Positions 16,962-24,773 of a stretch of 33,683 nucleotides of DNA are shown in pieces. The notes under the pieces are model-generated. The model was not told the origin of the DNA. It saw only the letters and a list, made by a program, of their open reading frames with translations, and made no database searches. The translations under genes and the position numbers were made by a program. The first letter of the stretch is position 1, and each line of letters starts with the position of its first letter. The stretch is from Planctomycetaceae bacterium (GTDB lineage Bacteria > Planctomycetota > Planctomycetia > Planctomycetales > Planctomycetaceae): assembly GCA_002724315.1 (NCBI GenBank), contig PBOJ01000096.1:1-33683 (forward strand), read 5' to 3'.

Positions 16962-18596
16962 GTGCCCGTGTCGCCCACCATAACCAGCCCAGTGTCCCGC
17001 CGTGTCCCTGCGACGAATCGCGGTATCCTGGCCGACCCGTCCCTGGCGAGCGCCGTCCAAATCGCCCGCGACACCCAGCGAGCGGGCACCGCGTGCCACA
17101 CGCCGATCGCCGGGATCTCGCTCGCTGACTGGAAACGGAAATCCGTCGACGACACGCTGCTGGCAGCTGTCGAATACGCTGAAGAGACTGGCCGTGTCCC
17201 TCCCGGCCACTTGCCCGCGGGGCCCTTGCTGGTGGGCGGCCATCAGCCGACCCTCTTTCATTGCGGCGTACTGGTCAAGAACTTCGCACTCGCCCGGCTG
17301 GCCCAGCGATTGGACGGCACCGCGCTGAACCTCATCGTCGACAGCGACATCGCCGCACCGCTTCACCTGTCGGTTCCGGATGGATCACGCGACCAACCCG
17401 CCACCCGCCTGGTCCCCTTCACGACCGACACCGCGGCCCGCCCCTGGGAAGACCTTCGCCCGGACCTTTCGGCAGCCTTCACCGCTTTTCCCGACCGGGT
17501 CTCCGATGCGTTGGCAAGGTGGGGAATCGACCCGCTGCTGACCCGGATCTGGCCGTCAGCAATTGCTGCTGCTGAAGCGGGCCGAGGCCTGGCAGAGTGC
17601 CTCTCGGCCGCACGGATCGCGATGCAGGATCGCATGGGGCACGGCACGCTCGAATTGCCGATCTCACGTTTGGCCACTCGGGCGCCATTCCTGAAGTTCA
17701 TGGCCATGAGCCTGCTGGACGCCGAACGGTTTGCCGAGTCTCACAACCGCGCGTTGGGAACGTACCGTGAAGCCAACAACGTCCGCAGCCGCACACACCC
17801 CGCTGCCGATCTGTGCTGGCACGACGGCTGGCTGGAAACGCCGTTCTGGTGCTGGCACTCCGGAGACACTCACCGGCGACGGCTGCTCACACAGGTCACA
17901 CCCACCAGCATCCGCCTGAGTGACGGCAGTGGGTTCAACGTCCAGTGGGCTCTCGACTCTGGACACGATCTGGACCGCCTGGCCACGGCCCTGGGCGACT
18001 GGCAGCAGTCCGGGCTGCGGATTCGTCCCAGTGCGCTTTCCACCACGCTGTTTGCGAGAGTGTTTCTGGCCGACTTGTTCATCCATGGAATCGGAGGATC
18101 CAAGTACGACGAGGCCACCGACTCGCTGATGGCCGACTTCTTCGGCATTTCGCCGCCGCCTTACCTCACCCTCTCCGGTACGCTCCACCTTCCGCTCGGC
18201 GGACCGTTCGACGTCTCGTCCGAGGACCGAAGTCAACTGACCTCGCGACGCCGCAGGATGCTCTACAACGCACAGGAATTCCTTGACACCGGCCAGGCCC
18301 CCGAACTCGTCGACCGCAAAACGTCATTGATCCACAGTCAAAACCGGGACAAACACGACACTTCCGAATCCAGCCGGCAGAACCGTCGGCAACGATTCCA
18401 CGAGTTCCGGGCGGTAAATCAGGAACTGACCCGTCACACAATCGGTGCCCGGCAAGCACTCGACGGTGAATTGCAGAGGCTCGACCGACAACTCGATGCC
18501 AACAGCGTCCTGACCAACCGCGAGTTCTCGTTCTGCCTGTTCCCCGAGGAGTTGCTCGCTTCCTTCCTCGACGAGGCGCTTTCCGAACTCGAATGA
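16962..18596 (+). CDS. Unassigned 544-residue protein, remotely like BshC
   Basis: I do not recognise this protein with certainty. It is soluble, without signal peptide. VGGHQPTLFHCGVLVKNFAL followed by LARLAQRLDG and VDSDIA resembles the GQQPGLxxGPLYxxxKAxxAxxLA start of BshC, the cysteine-adding enzyme of bacillithiol synthesis, and the C-terminal 100 residues are a charged helical, probably coiled-coil region, as in BshC. The middle has LCWHDGWLETPFWCWHSGD and FIHGIGGSKYDEATD. The similarity is by eye and could be chance or mark only a shared fold. No bshA or bshB-like gene is next to it; its neighbour is a GT2 glycosyltransferase of a different type from BshA. Start is uncertain: GTG 16962, 16968 or 16992 are all possible, and the frame stays open back into the upstream gene. 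Confidence 0.6.
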   Translation: MPVSPTITSPVSRRVPATNRGILADPSLASAVQIARDTQRAGTACHTPIAGISLADWKRKSVDDTLLAAVEYAEETGRVPPGHLPAGPLLVGGHQPTLFHCGVLVKNFALARLAQRLDGTALNLIVDSDIAAPLHLSVPDGSRDQPATRLVPFTTDTAARPWEDLRPDLSAAFTAFPDRVSDALARWGIDPLLTRIWPSAIAAAEAGRGLAECLSAARIAMQDRMGHGTLELPISRLATRAPFLKFMAMSLLDAERFAESHNRALGTYREANNVRSRTHPAADLCWHDGWLETPFWCWHSGDTHRRRLLTQVTPTSIRLSDGSGFNVQWALDSGHDLDRLATALGDWQQSGLRIRPSALSTTLFARVFLADLFIHGIGGSKYDEATDSLMADFFGISPPPYLTLSGTLHLPLGGPFDVSSEDRSQLTSRRRRMLYNAQEFLDTGQAPELVDRKTSLIHSQNRDKHDTSESSRQNRRQRFHEFRAVNQELTRHTIGARQALDGELQRLDRQLDANSVLTNREFSFCLFPEELLASFLDEALSELE

Positions 18597-18711
18597 CACC
18601 ATCGGTCGTCAACGCGACCTCCCTCCAGCCCCGGGGACTGGTCGCCCAAGGCCCTGGTCGTTTACCATCACATGTCGAATTGCTTTCGAGGTCCTTCCCG
18701 GAGCCCGCACT

Positions 18712-20766
18712 GTGGCAGATTTTCGCATTGCTTCATCCCCGTCCCGTCCGCAATCACGTTGCAGTTCGTTGCCCGGCCAGATGCTTCTATCGGCCATGCT
18801 GCTGGCCTTGGTGACCGCCACAGCGGCGGCTTGGCCAGCCAAGGCCGTCCCGGGCACTCAGGATCGTCTCAAAACCGACCTCCAGTACTTGTCCTCAGAC
18901 AAGCTCGAGGGGCGAGGCGTCGGCACCAAGGGTCTGAACCTCGCAGCCGACTACATCCGGAACCAGTTTCGCCGTGCCGGGCTCGACGTGAAACGCGTTG
19001 ACGGCGACGCTTTCCAGAAATTCAACCTGGTCACCGACGTCAAGCTCGCCGCCCCCAACTCGGTGAAGCTGGTCGGCCCCAAGGGGGCTTCTATCGACCT
19101 GAAAGTCGGCACCGATTTCGAAGTCTGTGCGTTTGGGGGCTCCGGAAAAATCAGCGGCGAACTGGTGTTCCTTGGCTACGCGATAGACGCCTCTGAAGCC
19201 CACTACAGTGACATCAAGGGCGTTGACCTGAAGGGCAAGATTGCCGTGATCATGCGTCGGACACCACTTCAATCCGACGCCAGTGGGCCGTTTGCCGCTC
19301 CGCATGGCGGAATCTCTCGGCACGCCGCACTTCGCTCAAAGGTCAGCAACGCGTTCGGCGCCGGGGCCAAGGCGATCCTTTTCGTCAACGACCCCTACTC
19401 GAATCGCCACAACGCTGAACAGGCGCTTTCCCGCGCCAAGGATGCTGTTGTCACCGCTGCGGTTGCCTTCAACGACGCCAAGCCGTCCGATCAAAAGACA
19501 TTCGCCGAGGCGCGACGCCGATTGAAGGCGTCAGTAGAACGGCTCGAGGGTGTCCGCACCTCGCAGAAACAAGGGCCCGCCGACCCGTTGATGAAATTCG
19601 GTTACGGTCGTTCTGGCAATTCCCGGAACATCCCCATCATCCACGTCACACACAAGGCCATCGACCAGGTCCTCAAGGCCGCCCTGAAGACCTCTTTGTC
19701 CGGACTTGAAGCCGCCATCGACAAGGACTTTCGGGCCAAGAGCCAAGTCATCCCCGGATGGACGGTTCAGTTGCAGACATCGATCGAGACTGTCCGCACC
19801 GAGGTGAAAAATGTCATCGGTGTCATCGAGGGAAAAGGGCCACAAGCTGACGAAACCATCGTCATCGGCGCCCATTACGACCATGTCGGGCTCGGTGGCC
19901 CCGGCTCGCTGGCGCCCGGCTCCAAGGAGGTACACAACGGGGCAGACGACAATGCCTCTGGCACCGTCAGCCTGATTGAACTCGCACGACGACTCGGCGG
20001 CCGAAAAGAGAAACCGGCACGCCGGCTAGTCTTCATCGCGTTCACAGCCGAGGAGCTCGGCTTGATCGGATCCGCCCGTTACGTCAAGGAACCGGTCTTT
20101 CCGATCGACAAGACCGTCGCCATGTTCAACATGGACATGGTGGGGCGTTTGCGTAACAACCGGCTCATCGTCTACGGAACCGGCACCGCTCCGAGGTGGA
20201 AAAAACTCATCCAAGCCAAGGGCAAACAGCGGGAATTCGCCCTGTCACTCAAGCCGAGCGGCTTTGGCCCCAGCGACCATTCCTCGTTCTACGGCAAGAA
20301 GATCCCCGTCCTTCATTTTTTCACCGGCACTCACAGCGACTACCATCGGCCCGGTGACGACTGGCCGAAAGTCAATCTCGCAGGCATGGAGCAGATCCTG
20401 AGCATGCTGGAAGAGATCATTATCGAAACAGCCAGCGAAAAAGCCCGGCCGAAGTACATCGAAATCAAGAGCCAGGCACAAGTTGCTCGGACCGGAAGCC
20501 GACCTTACGTCGGCAGCATCCCGGACTTCGGCTCCGACGGAAAAAAAGGTTATGCGATTTCCGGTGTCTCGCCGGGAAGTCCCGCACAGAAGGCCGGACT
20601 CAAGGGTGGCGATCTCATCGTACAGTTCGGCTCCGCCAAGATTGGCGGGCTGGACGATTTCGACCTCGCTCTCCGGAAATACAAGGGCGGAGATGTGGTC
20701 AACGTGACCGTGATTCGTGGTGGCAAGCGCAAGGCGCTGAAAATCACCTTGGCCAAACCCCGCTGA
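18712..20766 (+). CDS. Exported M28 zinc aminopeptidase with PA and PDZ domains
   Basis: A 684-residue metallopeptidase. GTG 18712 has CGGAG eight bases upstream and gives a long signal peptide (core MLLSAMLLALVTATAAA, end near AKA); ATG 18781 would also leave a signal. About residues 120-290 match a protease-associated domain (ISGELVFLGYAIDA, GVDLKGKIAVIM). The M28 core has the zinc ligands in VIGAHYDHVGLGG (about 386), HNGADDNASG (about 410), TAEELGLIGS (about 446), NMDMVGRL and THSDYHRPGDDW (about 540). A C-terminal PDZ domain covers 597-684 (VSPGSPAQKAGLKGGD). All metal and base residues are present, so it should be active outside the cytoplasm, probably removing N-terminal residues from peptides. 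It converges on the DUF481 gene with only 13 bases between stops. Confidence 0.93.
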   Translation: MADFRIASSPSRPQSRCSSLPGQMLLSAMLLALVTATAAAWPAKAVPGTQDRLKTDLQYLSSDKLEGRGVGTKGLNLAADYIRNQFRRAGLDVKRVDGDAFQKFNLVTDVKLAAPNSVKLVGPKGASIDLKVGTDFEVCAFGGSGKISGELVFLGYAIDASEAHYSDIKGVDLKGKIAVIMRRTPLQSDASGPFAAPHGGISRHAALRSKVSNAFGAGAKAILFVNDPYSNRHNAEQALSRAKDAVVTAAVAFNDAKPSDQKTFAEARRRLKASVERLEGVRTSQKQGPADPLMKFGYGRSGNSRNIPIIHVTHKAIDQVLKAALKTSLSGLEAAIDKDFRAKSQVIPGWTVQLQTSIETVRTEVKNVIGVIEGKGPQADETIVIGAHYDHVGLGGPGSLAPGSKEVHNGADDNASGTVSLIELARRLGGRKEKPARRLVFIAFTAEELGLIGSARYVKEPVFPIDKTVAMFNMDMVGRLRNNRLIVYGTGTAPRWKKLIQAKGKQREFALSLKPSGFGPSDHSSFYGKKIPVLHFFTGTHSDYHRPGDDWPKVNLAGMEQILSMLEEIIIETASEKARPKYIEIKSQAQVARTGSRPYVGSIPDFGSDGKKGYAISGVSPGSPAQKAGLKGGDLIVQFGSAKIGGLDDFDLALRKYKGGDVVNVTVIRGGKRKALKITLAKPR

Positions 20767-20779
20767 CCGTCATCGGCAG

Positions 20780-21709
20780 TTACGGCCGCATGTAGACGAT
20801 CGACACGTCCGTGGTCACGTCCATCGGAACTCGGTTGCTGGTCGTTTTCGGCACTGAGTTGTAGTCGAGCCGGAAACCCAATTTCAGGCTCCAGCGTTCT
20901 TCATCGTCCAACGGGACCAGTACGGCCGTGTTGTTGCGGAACCGAAAGACTTCCAGTGACGACAGGCTCGGTCGCATCGTTGTCTTGGTTTCCAACCGCG
21001 TCCGTTCGAACAGCGGCCAGTCGATTTCGTATTCGGCAAAAAAGTCCGGCGTCACGCGATGGCCTCCGGCCCCGCTGTAAACCTCCATGGTCACAGCCGG
21101 CCCGAGCCGTACCAGGATGTGCCGATCCGTCTTTTCGACAAACCTGTAACCCACCCCAAATGACCCGGTGCCCCGATAGTCGACCCCCTGAAATTCGTTG
21201 TATTCGTGTTTGCCACTGAAATACAGCAACCAGTTTCCGGGACGAGAGTGATCCACGGTGTTGTCCAGGTACCACCGGTTCGTATTTCGCTCCCCGTTGA
21301 CCTGTCCGAACCGCCCCCCCAGATCCAGTTGGTGGACCGAGTCCTCATTTTCCTTGAGCATTTCGGCAGCGATGCGAACGAAATCCTGGTCAGTGTTGCC
21401 CTTCAGGACCTTCGCCCCGATCTCAATCCGCTTGGTCCACACCTTGGCCGTTTGCCCTGCCTCCTGGACAAGTGATCGCCATGTCGCGGGGACGGCAAAC
21501 ACCGAGTCACGCCCCTCCGCCCGATCGGGCTGCTCCACACTACTCAACAACGTTTCCCGTGCGCCGTTGGCACCCGTAGCGGAGCCGGCGGCCGGGCGCC
21601 ACCCGGTCTCGGCCACCGGGTCGTCCTGTTCGGCGGCCACGCCACATTGGACGCCGGCACACACGGCAAGCAACACGCCGCCGGCAAGAGTCAATCTACG
21701 GACGTCCAT
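20780..21709 (-). CDS. DUF481 outer-membrane beta-barrel protein (YdiY-like)
   Basis: A 309-residue exported protein. ATG 21709 follows GAGGT at good spacing and gives a signal peptide (LTLAGGVLLAVCAGVQCGVAA, cleavage near VAAEQ); the longer frame to 21910 lacks sense. A variable linker runs to about residue 95. The rest follows the DUF481 pattern: a first strand IGAKVLKGNTDQDFVRIAAE, then paired strands with alternating polar and apolar residues, for example NWLLYFSGKHEYNEFQG, GSFGVGYRFVE and LKLGFRLDYNSVP. The last residue is preceded by VSIVYMRP, an aromatic-containing end, as usual in barrels. DUF481 proteins are thought to sit in the outer membrane; their role is not known. It has its own candidate promoter. 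Confidence 0.8.
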   Translation of the reverse strand: MDVRRLTLAGGVLLAVCAGVQCGVAAEQDDPVAETGWRPAAGSATGANGARETLLSSVEQPDRAEGRDSVFAVPATWRSLVQEAGQTAKVWTKRIEIGAKVLKGNTDQDFVRIAAEMLKENEDSVHQLDLGGRFGQVNGERNTNRWYLDNTVDHSRPGNWLLYFSGKHEYNEFQGVDYRGTGSFGVGYRFVEKTDRHILVRLGPAVTMEVYSGAGGHRVTPDFFAEYEIDWPLFERTRLETKTTMRPSLSSLEVFRFRNNTAVLVPLDDEERWSLKLGFRLDYNSVPKTTSNRVPMDVTTDVSIVYMRP

Positions 21710-21788
21710 GCAAAGACCTCGACCTACAACGAGTGCGCTGCCCCGCAGGTCGAGCCGAACAGAAGGAAAACTCGGAACAAGCCGCGAG

Positions 21789-21817
21789 ATGATAGTCCCC
21801 CTTGCCAACCCGGTAAA
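21789..21817 (-). promoter_or_regulatory. Candidate promoter of the DUF481 gene
   Basis: On the minus strand TTTACC (21812-21817) and TATCAT (21789-21794) are 17 bases apart, with a leader of about 73 bases. No equally good promoter was seen for the divergent ferredoxin gene in this 252-base spacer. Confidence 0.4.
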
Positions 21818-21961
21818 GATGAGCCCACGGCAGGAACGCGACGTTGCCGAAAGCTGGGTTGCCGCCACACAAAACAACCGACACAATGTCCTTTTGCCGA
21901 TGCGACACACTTCTATCCGGATCCCCCGTTAGCCCAGGATTCTCACGAACGGTTCACGGCC

Positions 21962-22354
21962 ATGGCCAAGACTGGCGCCCGCAAGAAACTTCCCAAGGAA
22001 GTGGCAATCATCAACGCCGACAACTGCACTGGTTGTGAGGCGTGCTTGGAGGTTTGCCCGGTCGATTGCATTTACAAGGTGCCGGGCTCCACCATTTCGG
22101 TCCTGCAGACCTGGTGCGAAATCGATGTGGAACGTTGCGTTGGATGCGAAGTCTGTGTCCACATCCCCACCAAGAAATCCGATCCCTATGAATTGCTAGT
22201 CTGTCCATGGGACGCGATCGAAATGATCAAGACAGTCGACGTGGCTCATGCCGTTGCCGAAAAGGGTGGGCCAACCGACTACCTTCGCGAGAACTGGGAC
22301 CGGGTCGTCGAGCCAGCCATCCGCATGGCCGAACTCGCTGCCGCCAACTCCTAG
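21962..22354 (+). CDS. Two-cluster ferredoxin with a stretched second cysteine motif
   Basis: A 130-residue iron-sulfur electron carrier. The first motif is canonical: Cys22, 25, 28 and 32 in CTGCEACLEVCP. The second begins normally, Cys59, 62 and 65 in CVGCEVCVHIP, but the last cysteine before proline is Cys81, giving C-x2-C-x2-C-x15-CP instead of x3. In normal two-cluster ferredoxins each cluster takes three cysteines from one motif and the last from the other, so Cys81 would close the first cluster and Cys32 the second. Cys36 and Cys52 are extra. A 40-residue helical C-terminal extension follows. ATG 21962 is chosen because the domain starts there; the frame is open further upstream. It lies nine bases before the dehydrogenase gene, so the two are probably one operon. 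Confidence 0.88.
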   Translation: MAKTGARKKLPKEVAIINADNCTGCEACLEVCPVDCIYKVPGSTISVLQTWCEIDVERCVGCEVCVHIPTKKSDPYELLVCPWDAIEMIKTVDVAHAVAEKGGPTDYLRENWDRVVEPAIRMAELAAANS

Positions 22355-22363
22355 GGCGCAGAG

Positions 22364-23350
22364 ATGGCCGACGGCTTCCGAGTGCTGATCACCGATCGCG
22401 CATGGCCGGATTCCCAAATCGAGCAAGAGATTCTTCGCGAGGTTGGGGCGGAAGTGCTTGACGCTCCCGACGCCGGCGAATCCACTTTGCTGGATCTTGC
22501 ATCCGGCGTCGATGCGATCGCCGCCTGTTGGGCTCAGGTGACTCTCCGGCTCCTGGATGCCGCCCCAAACTGCCGAATTGTCGCCCGGTTTGGCATCGGC
22601 CTGGACAACATCCCCGTCGATGCCTGCACCCAACGTGACATTCCCGTCACTTTTGTGCCCGACTACTGCATCCCCGAAGTTGCCGACCACACCATCGCAC
22701 TGCTGCTCTCGGCCGTACGAAAGACCGCCTTTTTCCATCTCAACACGAAACAGGGGGATTATCAGTTGGCCGCGGGACCTCCGCTGAGACGGCTCTCGGG
22801 CCTTACGCTGGGACTGGTCGGCCTCGGCCGTATCGCACGCGCCGTCGTGCCACGAGCGCGTGCACTCGGGCTCAACGTCGTCGCCACCACACCCTCTGGC
22901 GAGGACCATGGCACCGATTGCCCCATGATGGCTTTCGAAGACCTACTTCGCTCCAGTGACGTCGTCTCACTGCATTGCCCTCTCTCAGACGAAACTCACC
23001 ACATGATCAACCGCACCAGTCTCGACTGGCTGCAATCGCACGCGGTGCTGATCAACACGTCGCGCGGTGGTTTGATCGACCACACCGCCGCCTGGGAGGC
23101 TCTCCAGCAGGACAGGATTGGAGGCCTCGCACTCGACGTCTTTGACCCAGAACCCCCGGACCTGTCCGACCCTCTCTTTGCCGATCATCGCGTCATCGCA
23201 ACACCACACGCGGCATTTCTTTCGCAAGAATCGGTCGAAGAACTGAGACGCCGCACCGCTCACCAGATCGCCGACGTCCTGTCTGGACGGATGCCCGAAC
23301 ACGTGGTCAACCCCGAGATCTGCGGGCACTTGACTGCCGACGGTTCCTAG
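22364..23350 (+). CDS. D-2-hydroxyacid dehydrogenase (phosphoglycerate dehydrogenase/CtBP-like)
   Basis: A 328-residue NAD-dependent dehydrogenase. The substrate domain has VARFGIGLDNIPVDACTQ and the helix start PEVADHTIALLLSAVRK. The Rossmann motif is LGLVGLGRIARAVVPRA, GxGxxA instead of the usual GxGxxG. Catalytic residues are the Arg of INTSRGGLID, the Glu of LDVFDPEPPD and the His of IATPHAAFLS. The short length and PEVADH wording place it nearer to the C-terminal-binding-protein group than to full SerA with an ACT domain, which is absent. It follows the ferredoxin gene by nine bases, and a redox partnership is possible but unproven. Its TAG stop shares the CTAG palindrome with the stop of the convergent lipoprotein gene. 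Confidence 0.88.
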   Translation: MADGFRVLITDRAWPDSQIEQEILREVGAEVLDAPDAGESTLLDLASGVDAIAACWAQVTLRLLDAAPNCRIVARFGIGLDNIPVDACTQRDIPVTFVPDYCIPEVADHTIALLLSAVRKTAFFHLNTKQGDYQLAAGPPLRRLSGLTLGLVGLGRIARAVVPRARALGLNVVATTPSGEDHGTDCPMMAFEDLLRSSDVVSLHCPLSDETHHMINRTSLDWLQSHAVLINTSRGGLIDHTAAWEALQQDRIGGLALDVFDPEPPDLSDPLFADHRVIATPHAAFLSQESVEELRRRTAHQIADVLSGRMPEHVVNPEICGHLTADGS

Positions 23351-24414
23351 GGGGTCACCCCGGTCGGTCCACTGGGCACTGCGGCCGCCGGCGCGACGGC
23401 CGGCTGTTCCGGCAGGTCGTTCGGGGCGTTCGCCTCAATCCCCCGAATCGTCACCACTTCGTGCTTCTGCTGTTCGATTCGGTCGCCTGACCCCGCCTTC
23501 ACCAAGCTGATGTCGACGTACCGGTTCCAGTCGGCCCGTCGTGGCACACAGTTGTGATCGTCGACGGTCATGTCCCCGAAGGCATATCCCCCCTTCAGCG
23601 ACACCGTGGCGGTGCCACCGACCAACTTGATGTCCGTCGTGGGCTGACTTGTGGCCACGCTTCCGAACACGTCCAGCGTGATCGTCCCCGACCCGGAAGC
23701 CTTGACCGCAAACCGGGTGCTGAACTCCATCGGAATCGGTGAAACAATCCGCCGGGTTCGCATGACTGGAGCCGTCGGAAGCGACTCGGCCGAGCGTCCC
23801 AACAGCACCAACCCAATGCGGTCATAAATGAACTCCGCAGCAGCCGTACCTTTCCGGTCACCGCTGAACAACGTCGACGGAACGATGGCCAGTTCCAGTT
23901 CCGTCCTGTCACCCCGTGTTCGAAAGGTGAATCCGCTTCGCGAAAGTTCCGACAGATTCGCCAATGCCGCAGGCACAGCAGCCGTGTCATCATTCGAATC
24001 GTAGGACTGGCTTCCTCCCGGCAGCTTCTCCGAATAGGTGATACGCCGGTAAACAACGCCATAGCTCAATTCACCGTCGCTCATGGTCTCGACCGACACG
24101 TCGAACCAAGCCGCCATCTGGGCCTGGCTGGTTTCAATTCCATCAGGGGTCAACTGCGACAGGGTTTGGGTTACTCGTTTCACGAGGGCATGCTTCGAAC
24201 CCGATTCCGATCTGTCTTCGCCCAATGGCGAACCGGAACCTGGCCGCCCCGGCCCCTGGACCTCGCCGACTTCTGAGGACAGAGGCTCATCCAACAGCAG
24301 GTCGCTCTCGTCGAAAGTCAGTTCATCGGACGATTCGCTGTAACATCCGCCAATGCCCACAAGCGAACACACCACACTCGCGCAGATAAACCTCGCGACC
24401 GGTTGCATAGCCAT
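23347..24414 (-). CDS. Hypothetical lipoprotein
   Basis: A 355-residue protein I cannot assign. ATG 24414 has GAGGTGG five bases upstream and gives a signal ending in the lipobox LVGIGGC (Cys24), so it should be lipid-anchored; acidic residues follow the Cys. After an acidic, disordered stretch to about residue 95, a folded region runs to about 330 with alternating strands, for example ELSYGVVYRRITYS, GTITLDVFGSVAT and GTATVSLKGGYAFGDM. The last 30 residues are Pro/Ala-rich. There are no catalytic motifs. The gene has one of the better promoters of the window and an operator-like palindrome further upstream. It overlaps the convergent dehydrogenase by four bases. Confidence 0.75.
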   Translation of the reverse strand: MAMQPVARFICASVVCSLVGIGGCYSESSDELTFDESDLLLDEPLSSEVGEVQGPGRPGSGSPLGEDRSESGSKHALVKRVTQTLSQLTPDGIETSQAQMAAWFDVSVETMSDGELSYGVVYRRITYSEKLPGGSQSYDSNDDTAAVPAALANLSELSRSGFTFRTRGDRTELELAIVPSTLFSGDRKGTAAAEFIYDRIGLVLLGRSAESLPTAPVMRTRRIVSPIPMEFSTRFAVKASGSGTITLDVFGSVATSQPTTDIKLVGGTATVSLKGGYAFGDMTVDDHNCVPRRADWNRYVDISLVKAGSGDRIEQQKHEVVTIRGIEANAPNDLPEQPAVAPAAAVPSGPTGVTP

Positions 24415-24458
24415 TGCGTCCACCTCGTGACAGTTCCCGACTCCGAGAAAACCGGCGG

Positions 24459-24487
24459 ACAATAACAGTACCCGCTATTGTTGCCAA
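24459..24487 (-). promoter_or_regulatory. Candidate promoter of the lipoprotein gene
   Basis: On the minus strand TTGGCA (24482-24487) and TATTGT (24459-24464) are exactly 17 bases apart; the leader to ATG 24414 is about 38 bases. Confidence 0.55.
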
Positions 24488-24519
24488 GACGAACATTCGG
24501 CCCGGTGCCCATCAGCCAA

Positions 24520-24543
24520 TCACAACAGTGATCACAGTGGTGA
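24520..24543. promoter_or_regulatory. 24-base imperfect palindrome, candidate regulator site
   Basis: TCACAACAGTGATCAC followed by AGTGGTGA is symmetric in 20 of 24 positions, around a perfect GTGATCAC core. Its centre lies about 80 bases upstream of the predicted lipoprotein transcription start, a usual distance for an activator. The regulator is unknown. Confidence 0.4.
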
Positions 24544-24773
24544 CACCTCCGCTCTGAAAAAACTCATTTTGAGCACACTTCGGGAGGTTCATCCACACAC
24601 ATTCCCAATTGGCCCTACTCGCCCAGAGACACCGTAACTGACGTTTTGACAATGCTTTGCAAGGTTACAGGCGCACCGATACCATGCAAATCAGCGCAAC
24701 GGTACGCTTTCCGCACTACTGGGTCTCCAACAACATCAGCCGTCGGACATCCTGTTTGTGAAAGGACGCCATC

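Larger units (their letters stand above)
24415..24773. other. Divergent spacer between lipoprotein and basic repeat protein
   Basis: 359 bases. On the left are the lipoprotein promoter (24459-24487) and a 24-base palindrome (24520-24543). A perfect TTGACA stands at 24646-24651 on the plus strand but I see no good -10 box at 16-18 bases. AAAGGA (about 24761-24766) is the ribosome site for ATG 24774. AT content is higher than in the coding surroundings. No open frame here looks coding. Confidence 0.6.

Noticed and set aside
24550..24575. Small hairpin CTCA-TTT-TGAG with a run of six T on the minus strand, looking like a terminator
   Set aside because: The stem is only four A/T-rich base pairs, and no minus-strand gene ends there; it lies upstream of the lipoprotein promoter.
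24646..24651. Perfect TTGACA as -35 box for the basic protein gene
   Set aside because: No acceptable -10 box stands 16-18 bases downstream; kept only as a remark on the spacer.
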